The notes: generated by a model not told the origin, from the sequence alone. A stretch of DNA of 64,000 bases from DAIDKA01 sp963726995 (GCA_963726995.1 CAVSEP010000004.1:310001-374000); one strand, 5' to 3'. Numbered from the stretch's first letter, positions 17,564 to 25,265 are shown. Numbers and translations: made by a program.

Positions 17564-18730
17564 ATGGCGTCCGAGGAAACCAGCTACGAAGCGACCCTGG
17601 AAGCGCAGATTCGTGCAAAACGCTCTGAGATGGAGCAGCACCAGACCAAGCTCAATTCCCTGCAGCTGGAATTGAACACGCTGCAGGACATGGCCAAGAG
17701 CCCGGAGCGGGTGGGCGAGACGCCCCAGATCATGGACCGCATCGAGACTCTGCCGAGCGAAATCAGTTCGCAAGCATCGGCGGCTAATGAGGCCAGCTCA
17801 CGGATGGCCGAAGCCACGGCCGACCTGGAGGAATTGCGTCAACACTCCCCGCAGGAGCGCGACTACCCGGGCCGTGAAGAGGCGGCGCGCCAGCACAAGG
17901 ATGTCGAAGATCAGATCGAGATGATCACCCACGGCGGGGAGGGGCTTGACCCGGAACCTCCCGAGCACCCGCCATCCAACGGGTTGCCACCCACGGATCA
18001 GCCGCCGCCGACGCAGGCCATGACCGGTATCCCGAGCCATCAAGAAGGCGGGCATTCGCATACGGCCTCGGCGCCGGACCCTTTCCTCACGGTCGCCATC
18101 GCGGCAACGGCCATTCATGTGGCGGGACGGGCGGCCGCGGATGCACATCGGGAGTCGAAGGAGCGCGATCACGCCCAGGCCGAACAGCTCTACGATCGGC
18201 AACTGAAGGAAAACAATGCGCTGGTCACGCAGATAAAGGAGCAGCACGAGCTCGCCAACAGGGAAATGAAGGCGCTGGATCTGAATTCCGAGGGCCAGAA
18301 GCAGTTCCAGCTCAATCAGTTCGAGATGGCGGCACACCAGATGAATGAGCTGTACACGGCTCAGGATAAGCAGCGCAAGGATCACGGAATTGACATCCCG
18401 GAGCGCAATACGGAGCTGCAAGACCAGCGCTTCAAGGACACCAAACAACTGTGCGAGGGTCAGGTAGAAACGGAGATCAAGCAGCGCGAGGACAAGATGC
18501 TGCAGGACTACGCGCAGCTGCAGCCGGATCAGGCAAAAGTGGATACATTCCGGCAGCAACTGGCCACGACTGACCATAGCTCCTGGGTCCAGGAGCAGGC
18601 CCCGCTGCTGCAGCGCCAGACGTTTCCGCAGGTTGCCGAGCAGGGGCCCTTGCTGGGGCCGGCGCCGCCGCAGCCTCAGCCGCAGCAGCAACAGCAGCAG
18701 CCCGGTCCAGGTACCGGGCCTGGGCTGTGA
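17564..18730 (+). CDS. Coiled-coil Gln/Pro-rich partner of VirD4-like ATPase
   Basis: This 388-aa protein is of unknown function. Residues 1-115 and 195-330 are strongly charged and heptad-like, so coiled coils are expected. Residues 120-170 are rich in Pro and His. A moderately hydrophobic Ala-rich stretch (FLTVAIAATAIHVAGRAA, about 174-191) could be one membrane helix or an amphipathic segment. The C-terminus is a Pro/Gln tail with six Gln in a row. No signal peptide is seen. The gene starts 3 bases after the coupling-protein stop, so the two are certainly one transcription unit. It may be an adaptor, a structural stalk, or the transported substrate itself. I found no recognisable domain. 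Confidence 0.75.
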   Translation: MASEETSYEATLEAQIRAKRSEMEQHQTKLNSLQLELNTLQDMAKSPERVGETPQIMDRIETLPSEISSQASAANEASSRMAEATADLEELRQHSPQERDYPGREEAARQHKDVEDQIEMITHGGEGLDPEPPEHPPSNGLPPTDQPPPTQAMTGIPSHQEGGHSHTASAPDPFLTVAIAATAIHVAGRAAADAHRESKERDHAQAEQLYDRQLKENNALVTQIKEQHELANREMKALDLNSEGQKQFQLNQFEMAAHQMNELYTAQDKQRKDHGIDIPERNTELQDQRFKDTKQLCEGQVETEIKQREDKMLQDYAQLQPDQAKVDTFRQQLATTDHSSWVQEQAPLLQRQTFPQVAEQGPLLGPAPPQPQPQQQQQQPGPGTGPGL

Positions 18731-18987
18731 GGGAACTGCCATGAGACGTGCTTGCGCCGTTGGGTGCCGGTGGTAGCCGCGGCGACAACACCGGTCCAAC
18801 CTGCGGCACGGCAGGGATAGGGCGGTGGCCGCGGGCGATCCGTTGCGCGCTTGAGGAGCGCGGAGCACTCGCAGCATCGCTCCTCGAACTCGCGTCCATC
18901 CAGGATGGTGATGCGTCCACGCATGTAGCGAATTGCCCTCAGGGCAGGCAGCTTTCCCGCCGCCTCCGTAGCGCCCTCGCTCTGCCT

Positions 18988-19150
18988 CCGGGCCGGCGCG
19001 GGCTGCAAAGGTCAGCAGCATGTCCAGGCTGAACTCCTGCCACTGGCCTTTGATCAGCCGCGACACACGTGGTTGGGTGATCCGTCAGCGCTTGGCCGCT
19101 TCTGCCCGGGTCCATCCCTTGGCCCTCAGATGCTGTTCCAGGCGGATCAT
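18988..19150 (-). pseudogene. Relic of XRE-type HTH antitoxin (copy 2)
   Basis: From ATG 19150 on the minus strand the frame reads MIRLEQHLRAKGWTRAEAAK, R and then TGA at 19085-19087. It resumes in the same frame as RITQPRVSRLIKGQWQEFS and LDMLLTFAARAG. The stop replaces the Leu of the helix-turn-helix segment (AAKRLGVTQPRV in intact relatives). Similarity ends at about 18990, so the C-terminus is lost. The lesion differs from that of copy 1, so the two copies decayed independently. Confidence 0.72.
18991..19076 (+). repeat. 86-bp direct repeat, right copy
   Basis: This copy matches 14215-14300 without gaps and in the same orientation. Together they bracket 4.7 kb containing the coupling-protein operon. 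Recombination between them would delete that operon. Confidence 0.75.
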
Positions 19151-19285
19151 CACTTCGGCCCGCGGCGCCTTTATGGTGGCCGGTGAGACCACTAGGCTTG
19201 CATCAAGTATGCGGTGAAGCGCTCTTCATGCTGGCGGCTGCGTCCCGACGGAGCCGATGCCCTGTTCCGAGGCAGAGCTTGAGCA

Positions 19286-19792
19286 TTATGGAACCCTGAA
19301 CGCAAAGTTAGCATGGCATTGCAGGCAGGCGTTCTCCGATGCCCTATGCAGGTGGTGACACGCGGCACAGGGAACCTCGCCTTGGTGCGATTGGTGCGGA
19401 TTCGGTACGTCTGCCGCGGATTGCGCCGCGAGCGCATCATAGGTTCCGCCATGACAGCGCAGACATATGGCGGTCGTGGGCGGCTGGTTGCGGGCCATCA
19501 TGTGGCAGCTGGTGCATTTCAGCTTTGCGGCGATGTGCTTGTCTATCAGGAAGCCATGCCCGGCGCCGGGTACCGCTTGGGCGTGCAGTACGGGGGTAAC
19601 ACAGACACCGACTGCAACAAGAATCGCGGCGAGCGTCAGCTTGCGTATTAACTCACCGTAGCAGTCCGCATTACGCCCTGATGGTAGAGCGCTCTGCGCG
19701 GTAGCCTTGGGATATGGCACGAGCCAAGCCGCCTTGGCCGACACGCGTGTGCGCGCGCCGACGATCATGGATGGGAGCACAGACCTGCCCAC
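19286..19792 (-). CDS. Periplasmic tetrahaem cytochrome c (cytochrome c3-like)
   Basis: Four haem-binding motifs are visible: CTSCH, CLRCH, CAACH and CLQCH, all within about 85 residues. They are interleaved with extra His residues in the pattern of the tetrahaem domain of flavocytochrome c fumarate reductases and small tetrahaem cytochromes. An export signal (IRKLTLAAILVAVGVCVTPV, then LHAQA) begins at codon 49 of the open frame, at about 19648. No ATG, GTG or TTG is present there, so either the start is an in-frame upstream codon (GTG 19792 or ATG 19768) or a non-standard codon, or the start has been lost. It follows the nitroreductase by 6 bases on the same strand. It probably carries electrons in the periplasm. 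Confidence 0.8.
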   Translation of the reverse strand: MGRSVLPSMIVGARTRVSAKAAWLVPYPKATAQSALPSGRNADCYGELIRKLTLAAILVAVGVCVTPVLHAQAVPGAGHGFLIDKHIAAKLKCTSCHMMARNQPPTTAICLRCHGGTYDALAAQSAADVPNPHQSHQGEVPCAACHHLHRASENACLQCHANFAFRVP

Positions 19793-19798
19793 CGTGCC

Positions 19799-20452
19799 TT
19801 ACGCCCGCGGATAGCCAACAGTCTGTGAAAAGGTCACGAACTGCTGGTCGGGCAATTGCAGCGCTTTCCCAAGCTTTGCACCGTCGAGTGCCGCGCGGAA
19901 AACGGTGGCAAGCCCCTCAGAGGAACAAAACAGATACACGTTCTGGCCGATGAATGCGGCGTCCACCGAAGCAAATACGCGCCTGTCCTCGGCATTGACG
20001 TTGAGCATGCGCTCGCCGTGGGCGACATAGATGAGATTGAGCGCGGCTGATGCGACGAAATCCTGAGTGCCGGTCTGGGCTCGAATGTCGTCCGCCAAAT
20101 GAGGAAGCAGCGCATGGGTCTTCGGCTCGTACAGCCAGACGCCATCCTTCATCGCCGCATAGATGTCCATGACCATGACATGCCGCCAGTACGGGGCCGT
20201 CCGGTCTCCGTTCGGCCGATTGATGCCGAACGCACACCACAGCAGATCAGACAGAATTTGGGGCGGCAGCGCACGGTCCGAGTACTCCCGAGTCGAGTGC
20301 CTGGACTGGAGGACATCGAACAATGGCCTGCCACCGCTGTTGCGTGGCGGCGGTAGAACCCTTGGCGTGACCTCCGGTGCAGCCATGCTTGGGCCCACAA
20401 CAGTAGCCGCGCTTGCGAGAATCCCGATGTTTGCGCCGCGCCGAGTGATCAT
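19799..20452 (-). CDS. Nitroreductase-family FMN protein (SagB/ThcOx-like), exported
   Basis: This is a 217-aa nitroreductase-fold protein. The conserved SRHSTREYSDRALPPQILSD is near residues 50-70, with a following LLWCAFGINRPNG. The N-terminus (ITRRGANIGILASAATVV) has the twin-arginine look of a Tat signal, which would suit an FMN protein exported already folded. The sequence resembles the SagB/ThcOx side of the family, whose members oxidise or reduce diverse substrates. The adjacent periplasmic tetrahaem cytochrome, 6 bases downstream, suggests a periplasmic redox pair. The natural substrate is unknown. Confidence 0.82.
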   Translation of the reverse strand: MITRRGANIGILASAATVVGPSMAAPEVTPRVLPPPRNSGGRPLFDVLQSRHSTREYSDRALPPQILSDLLWCAFGINRPNGDRTAPYWRHVMVMDIYAAMKDGVWLYEPKTHALLPHLADDIRAQTGTQDFVASAALNLIYVAHGERMLNVNAEDRRVFASVDAAFIGQNVYLFCSSEGLATVFRAALDGAKLGKALQLPDQQFVTFSQTVGYPRA

Positions 20453-20596
20453 GAGTATTCCTGATGGAGCGATGGGACACCTGATGGCAGCATGTAGCGG
20501 GCTGCCGGATGGTGAAATGAGGGGAAGTGCCTACTGGTCCGGGTGCTGGCGCACCGTGGACGGATCCTGGTTCGCGGCGATCCGCGTGGCTGCGTA

Positions 20597-21034
20597 CTAA
20601 CTGCCAGCCGACGAGGGCTTGGCCGTCCTGTCGGCTGAGAAATAGTCGCGCACCTTGGCCACAATCTGCCGATCGGTCATTCGGTCGGCCGTTTTAACCG
20701 CGGCCACCTTTGCGCCGAGCTTATTCCTGATCAGCCGTTTCTCCAGCTCGCCCTTGGCTTCGCCCGGGCCGAAAATCACCAGTGACTCGGCATTGCGCAG
20801 CGCCGCGATCACGGCGTCGTAGTAAATATTGAGGTGACCCGTGAGTGCCCGTTGGCGGCTGTCATCGGCCGGCACTTGCGAGGCTTCGTAGGGTCCCTTC
20901 AGCGGCGAGTCCCCGGCGCGCCCCAAGTGCTTTTCCACGGCCGAAACCACGAGCACGATGTGCTCCTCAGTAGAATTCACCCATACGATCACCGCCTTGC
21001 GATGATCGATCCAGACCCCGGCGTTGCCGTTCAT
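20597..21034 (-). CDS. eRF1/Pelota-like 'translational machinery' family protein
   Basis: This 145-aa cytosolic protein begins with AGVWIDHRKAVIVWV and has a second block, LVIFGPGEAKGELEKRL, near residues 87-103. It ends with MTDRQIVAKVRDYF. These blocks define a small bacterial family often annotated as a translational machinery protein or host-attachment-like protein and thought to resemble eRF1 domains. A strong GAGGAGT precedes ATG 21034. It is downstream of the CBS and DUF302 genes on the same strand. The molecular role is not established. Confidence 0.78.
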   Translation of the reverse strand: MNGNAGVWIDHRKAVIVWVNSTEEHIVLVVSAVEKHLGRAGDSPLKGPYEASQVPADDSRQRALTGHLNIYYDAVIAALRNAESLVIFGPGEAKGELEKRLIRNKLGAKVAAVKTADRMTDRQIVAKVRDYFSADRTAKPSSAGS

Positions 21035-21118
21035 TGTTCACTCCTCATGTGCGCGGCCGCAAAGCAGTACTTTACGAGGCTCCCGGCGCCGGGCCATCGT
21101 GGATTGTGCGCAGGTGTC

Positions 21119-21538
21119 TCAGTAGGTCTGCGCAATGGCTTCTGACGGCAGCTGCCGGACTTCCTCGGCCATGGCCTTGAGTGCCGGATTTCCGGTGCGC
21201 TCCAGGGAATGGACCGGATCGATGCTGGCCACTTCGGTCTTGTGGTCGGCTGCCTCGCGCACAATCAAATTGCAGGCCAGCAGCCCACCGAGCCGTTCCT
21301 CCAGCTGCAACGCCGCGTACTCCAAACGGGGATTGCAGACACCCAGAATACGATATCGCGGGGAATCCACGCCCAGCTTCGCCTTGAGAGTGGCCTGCAC
21401 GTCGATGTCGCAGCGCACGTCGAAGTCGCGTGTCTCCAGTTGCGCGTCCAGTGCCGTCACGACCGCCCACCCGGGATCCCAGTGCGGACGAGGGCGCCGT
21501 GTGCCGGAACGCGATTGGTATGGGAAGGCGCACAACAA
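21119..21538 (-). CDS. DUF302 family protein
   Basis: This is a 139-aa protein. Residues about 40-130 match DUF302, with IDVQATLKAKLGVDSPRYRI, LGVCNPRLEYAALQ, LLACNLIVRE and DPVHSLERTGNPALK. The first 30 residues do not resemble the usual beta-strand start of the family and may be degenerate or replaced. A TTG start at 21538 is chosen because AGGAG precedes it closely. It lies 14 bases downstream of the CBS gene, so they are probably one operon. The function of DUF302 is unknown, and related genes often occur in redox- or metal-stress clusters. Confidence 0.78.
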   Translation of the reverse strand: MLCAFPYQSRSGTRRPRPHWDPGWAVVTALDAQLETRDFDVRCDIDVQATLKAKLGVDSPRYRILGVCNPRLEYAALQLEERLGGLLACNLIVREAADHKTEVASIDPVHSLERTGNPALKAMAEEVRQLPSEAIAQTY

Positions 21539-21552
21539 GGCTCCTGCGGGTA

Positions 21553-22020
21553 TTAGGCAATCGTCCCGGTGTCGATGAAATCATCGCGCTCGTGCTCGGC
21601 CTGCGTACCCAGCAGACTGGCGAGCGCATTGAGTTCTGCTGCCACGACCGGTATCAGATCATCCACGGACACGATGCCCACCAGATCGCCACCATCGCTG
21701 ACGATTGGTGCTCGGCGTACCGTTCGGGCGCTCATACGGCGCACCGCAGTGCTGACATCGACATCTTCCTGCAGCGTGAAGGGATTCCCCGTCATGACGT
21801 TGCCCACCGTCAGGCAGAATAGATCCGCTCCGCGCACGAGCTGCCCACACACCGCGTCCCGATCGGTCAGAATTCCGATGGGACGCAGACGGTTGGCGGC
21901 CGGCTCGACCACTATCACCGTGCCCACATGGCGCCTGCGCATCTCGGCGACGGCGGTCGCGAGCGGCTCGGTAGCCTTTACCGTGTAGAGCAGGCGGCGG
22001 CAGACCTTTCCGACATTCAT
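21553..22020 (-). CDS. CBS-domain pair protein (left)
   Basis: This 155-aa protein consists of two CBS motifs. The first spans residues about 10-60 (MRRRHVGTVIVVE, then IGILTDRD) and the second about 75-125 (VRRMSARTVRRAPIV, LVGIVSVDDLI). CBS pairs bind adenine nucleotides and act as energy or redox sensors, here without an attached enzyme. The start ATG 22020 has GAGGAAG before it. It is divergent, over 126 bases, from a paralogue at 22147. Both start with the same GK-[VL]-CRR block. Confidence 0.9.
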   Translation of the reverse strand: MNVGKVCRRLLYTVKATEPLATAVAEMRRRHVGTVIVVEPAANRLRPIGILTDRDAVCGQLVRGADLFCLTVGNVMTGNPFTLQEDVDVSTAVRRMSARTVRRAPIVSDGGDLVGIVSVDDLIPVVAAELNALASLLGTQAEHERDDFIDTGTIA

Positions 22021-22146
22021 TGGTTGCTTCCTCTTGAGACCTCATTACAAGTAGTTCATTCCAGCCGCACCCGCATCCGCATTGATACGAATACATCATC
22101 CGTTCCGGGCGTGCTTGCATGTGGCAGTGAACCGGAGGGTCGGATA

Positions 22147-22590
22147 ATGAAACTGGGAAAGTTGTGCCGTCGCAATCCGGCATGCGTTGCGATCAGTGCA
22201 CCGCTGTCTGAGGTGGTGATCCTGATGCAGCGCCGTCACATCGGTGCGGTCATCGTCACGGAGTCGATGGGCCAAGAGGGCGTTCCCGTGGGCATCATCA
22301 CCGATCGCGACATTACCGGTGCGCAGTTGGCATGCGCGGCCGATCTGTCCAGCCTGAGCGTGGCCACTGCCATGACCCGGGACCCGCTGGTTTTGTCCGA
22401 GGAGATCTCCGTGGCGGATGCCGTCGAGCAGATGCGCGCCAAGGCCGTACGGCGCGCCCCGGTCGTCGCGCTCGGCGGGCGTCTGGTTGGAATCATTTCG
22501 ACCGACGATCTGCTTGGGCACGTGGCGCGCGAGTTGTCGGCCCTGGCGCGCCTGGTGGAGCGACAGCCGACATTCGAGGGGTGGCCGTGA
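22147..22590 (+). CDS. CBS-domain pair protein (right, paralogue)
   Basis: This 147-aa two-CBS protein has MKLGKLCRRNP at the start, MQRRHIGAVIVTE and VGIITDRDITG in the first motif, and MRAKAVRRAPVVAL with LVGIISTDDLL in the second. It is a paralogue of the divergent gene at 21553-22020. The start ATG 22147 is set by GGAGGG nine bases upstream, although the frame stays open further left. It probably senses an adenine nucleotide. The gene to its right is a relic, so its former operon partners may be lost. Confidence 0.9.
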   Translation: MKLGKLCRRNPACVAISAPLSEVVILMQRRHIGAVIVTESMGQEGVPVGIITDRDITGAQLACAADLSSLSVATAMTRDPLVLSEEISVADAVEQMRAKAVRRAPVVALGGRLVGIISTDDLLGHVARELSALARLVERQPTFEGWP

Positions 22591-22760
22591 TGTGCAGGCG
22601 CGCAAGGACCGAGATGCCGCATGCGCAGCTATTGGAAAGGTCCGCTTGGATGGCTACCGATTGCGACTACGCCACGTGGAGATTCCATGAAAAGGCAACG
22701 ACGGGTGGCCGTGGCATTGAGTAAACGCGATATTGCGAGGGGGGTGAGCAGACGGAGTAT

Positions 22761-22955
22761 TTGGCCATGATTTCCATTGCACGCTTGGCGGATTCGGATC
22801 GGACCCGGTCTCGTTTGACCATGGTCAAACGGCATATCATGGATCGTTGGGTATGGGACCCGATGGTGCTTGAGGCGCTTCGCGGCTTGGCGCGCGAGGC
22901 GTTCCTCCCCGAGAGCCTGCACGAGTTTGCGTACGACGACGCGCCGCAGTTGTGA
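22761..22955 (+). pseudogene. Relic of protein-L-isoaspartate O-methyltransferase (N-terminus)
   Basis: The frame reads MVKRHIMDRWVWDPMVLEAL, then RGLAREAFLPESLHEFAYDD and AP before a TGA at 22953-22955. This is the N-terminal block of Pcm enzymes, which repair isoaspartyl residues. The methyltransferase core with the SAM-binding motifs is absent. At the stop codon the sequence switches directly into the interior of an erythromycin-esterase-like gene in another frame, so a deletion has joined the two. Confidence 0.7.
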
Positions 22956-23679
22956 AGATCCCGTCGTCTCGGTCCTGCAGGACCTCAGGGCCAAGCGCCA
23001 CGCTTACGCGGAGCACGACGGCGAGTGCTTTCTGGATACGCTGCAGAACGTCCAGTTGGTCACGAACGCGGAGCGTAACTACCGCATCATGTATTACGGC
23101 TCGCGGGCGTCGTCGAATTTACGCGACCGGCATATGTTCGATACGCTTCAGAGCCTGCTCGCGTTTCATGGACCCAATAGCAAAGGCATTGTCTGGGCGC
23201 ATAATTCCCACGTCGGGGATTCGGCGGCCACCGAGATGGGCATCCGCGGAGAATACAACATCGGCCATCTGTGCCGGGCGGAGCAGGGGGTTCGCGCCTA
23301 CTCGATCGGCTTTGGAACCCACAGTGGTACGGTCGCGGCAGCCTCCGACTGGGGTGGCCCGATGCTGACCAAGACCGTCACACCCGCGCTGCCCCACAGC
23401 TGTGAGCGATTGTGTCACGAGACGGGCGTGAATCAGTTCTTGCTGGCGCTGCGCGATAAATCCGCCAATTCCGCATTCAGTGGGCTCCTGTCTCCGCGGC
23501 TCGGGCGGGCCATTGGAGTTGTCTCTCGACCGGAGACGGAGCTGCAAAGCCACTAATTCGAGGCGGCGCGGCCCCGGCAGTTCGATGAGTACATCTGGTT
23601 CGACCTCACACATGCTGTCACGCCTTTGGCCACCGAGGCACTCACCGGCATGCCCGATACCTATCCATTCGGGCTATGA
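22950..23679 (+). pseudogene. Relic of erythromycin esterase family gene (C-terminal part)
   Basis: The plus frame contains AERNYRIMYYGSRASSNLRD, then RHMFDTLQSLLAFHG and GIVWAHNSHVGDSAATEMG, characteristic of the Ere-like hydrolase family. At 23554-23556 a TAA interrupts the frame where relatives have Tyr. The same frame then continues FEAARPRQFDEYIWFD to PDTYPFGL and the natural stop at 23677-23679. The N-terminal half is missing. In many bacteria this family sits beside pcm in the same order, so an internal deletion plus a nonsense mutation explain the state seen here. Confidence 0.8.
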
Positions 23680-24006
23680 GGGGAGCGGGCAAGGTGAAGG
23701 CACGAACGTTCGGGTCGTTTAGCCGAGTCAAGACAAGGGCCGCTTCCACAATATCGGTTGTGCGGCGGACCCTTGGCAGTGCGTCTGTGAGCTGGAAGAT
23801 CCCGCGGCGCGCTGCATGACCGGGGTTTGAAGTCCGATCGTCCTGGAGCACATCGCCAAGCATCCAGTAAACCGCATCGATGAACTCTTGCCCTGGAACC
23901 TCGCCGTCATTTTGATCGGCAGATTTCCCGAAGATATCGCGGTCAATCAACGGGCATTTCGGCTGCGCATTTGCCGCACGCCTGGCGCAGTCCAACCGAT
24001 CCATGG
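23680..24006. other. Gap holding IS66 transposase remnant
   Basis: This stretch of 327 bases lies between the esterase relic and the stop of the Pro/Arg-rich protein gene. Apart from the IS66-like fragment at 23837-23905 nothing intact is recognised. A minus-strand open frame across it looks like a shadow. Confidence 0.45.
23837..23905 (+). mobile_element. Fragment of IS66-family transposase C-terminus
   Basis: The plus frame from 23837 reads IVLEHIAKHPVNRIDELLPW and continues NLAV. This is the highly conserved end of IS66 TnpC transposases (IADHPVNRIDELLPWN in relatives). Only about 23 codons are recognisable, and the upstream part has decayed. It shows past insertion of a mobile element in this part of the region. 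Confidence 0.62.
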
Positions 24007-25149
24007 TCAGTTGGGGGGCGTCTCGCTTCGCGATCGGTCAGACTGCCGTGGTGACTGCGGTCGAACGTCGGGATTACCTCGTTGCGTACCCGGATGGTCC
24101 GCTGCGGTGCGCCGCGCGTCGGGTGCGCCGCGTTGCTCGGTTCGTGGAGGTGATCTATCCCCATCGTTGCGTCGCGGTCGCGGCAACTCGGCGTTGCGCG
24201 GTTGGGTTGCCCCGGGGTGCGGCGGCGTGCCGGAAATGCCGGTGGCCTCGCGTCGATCGGGTGCGGGGGGAACCCGGCGTCGTTCACCGCCAATCGACTG
24301 TTCGGGTGGCGAAGCCGTCCGCTGGCGCTCCGCCCCCGGAACACGATTCGATGGTGACGGGGCGTTGGGTGCGCGCGATTCAGGTCGTGGCCCGGTCGGC
24401 CGTGGCCCGGTCGGCCGTTGGGGCTCCGCCGGGCGACGATTGGAATCTCGCGTAGGCGCAGCCGGCGAACCCCAGAGCCGGCGATCCTCGGACTGGCGCG
24501 GGCGAAAGTGATAGTCGCGATCACGCAAGGACTGCTGTTGATCCCGTGAGGGATAGCGATCGCGCGGATAGGCGCGTTGATAGTCTGGAAGCGGTGCCCG
24601 CGGCGGCGCGGTGCGCCGGTCCCATCGATCCCAGTCGCGGTGGCGTTGCTCCCACTCCCGGCCCCAACGCTCGCCCCAGCGTGGCGGCGCCAGGGGATTC
24701 CAGCCGAGAAAGAACGGCGGTGGCCGCCGATAATATTGCACCGGAACCCGCAGGATGAAATAGGGCACCGCTTCGGGTTCCACGAGTTCCCACGGGCCGT
24801 TATACCACTCGCTCGCATACCAGCGATCATCCACGAACACCCAGTACAGGCCGTCATAGAAGAAGAGATTCGAGTCACCGTCGGGAGCATAGTAGACAGG
24901 ATAGCCCGGCACTTCGACCAGCGTTGGGTACACCGGAAGATTGATTCCGATGCTCAATCCCGGCACGCCAAAGCGGATACCGACCTGCGCTTCGGCGAGA
25001 CTCCCGAACCCGAGGAATAGCACCAGCGCCACGGATACCTGCAATGCCTTGGAATGCCAATTCGCTGAGCGCTTGACGCCGTTCGCCCCACGCCCAAGAT
25101 CGCAGTCGCACCGTTCGCTGGAACTCATAGGGTTCTCATTGGATTGCAT
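24007..25149 (-). CDS. Secreted Pro/Arg-rich protein with WxxxW/Tyr-rich N-domain
   Basis: This is a 380-aa protein. A hydrophobic signal segment (LQVSVALVLFLGFGSLAEAQ) ends near residue 55. A folded domain of about 120 residues follows, rich in Tyr and Trp, with PVYPTLVEVPGYPVYYAPDG, FFYDGLYWVFVDDRWY and PRWGERWGREWEQR. The C-terminal 200 residues are disordered and composed mainly of Pro, Arg, Ser and Glu. The N-domain is a conserved periplasmic or surface family in proteobacteria with no known function. A later start at ATG 25128 is possible. The strong codon bias of the low-complexity tail also creates long false frames on the other strand. Confidence 0.72.
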   Translation of the reverse strand: MQSNENPMSSSERCDCDLGRGANGVKRSANWHSKALQVSVALVLFLGFGSLAEAQVGIRFGVPGLSIGINLPVYPTLVEVPGYPVYYAPDGDSNLFFYDGLYWVFVDDRWYASEWYNGPWELVEPEAVPYFILRVPVQYYRRPPPFFLGWNPLAPPRWGERWGREWEQRHRDWDRWDRRTAPPRAPLPDYQRAYPRDRYPSRDQQQSLRDRDYHFRPRQSEDRRLWGSPAAPTRDSNRRPAEPQRPTGPRPTGPRPESRAPNAPSPSNRVPGAERQRTASPPEQSIGGERRRVPPAPDRREATGISGTPPHPGATQPRNAELPRPRRNDGDRSPPRTEQRGAPDARRTAADHPGTQRGNPDVRPQSPRQSDRSRSETPPN

Positions 25150-25265
25150 GACTCGGGTGCCCCTTCAATTGATTCCAAACGACGCAGTGACATGCGAAAA
25201 GAATGGTACGGGGACTTGCGCGCGGCAATGCGTAGAATTACCTAAGCTGTTGGATAGGTCATGGC

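Larger units (their letters stand above)
18731..19285. other. Gap with second antitoxin relic, no intact gene
   Basis: This 555-base stretch follows the coiled-coil gene. It contains the HTH relic at 18988-19150. The minus-strand frames to its left (18676-18990) are Arg/Pro-rich and give no recognisable product. The piece at 19190-19285 reads on the minus strand as a short tail ending near 19192 and might be a remnant of the cognate toxin, but the similarity is not convincing. Confidence 0.45.

Noticed and set aside
17798..19066. 422-codon minus-strand frame including the HTH fragment
   Set aside because: Only the first part resembles the antitoxin. The rest is antisense to the coiled-coil gene.
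23642..24004. 120-codon minus-strand frame
   Set aside because: It is antisense to the IS66 remnant and esterase relic end, with no recognisable features.
24003..24793. Plus-strand frames antisense to the Pro/Arg-rich protein
   Set aside because: They are created by the repetitive codon usage of the disordered tail.
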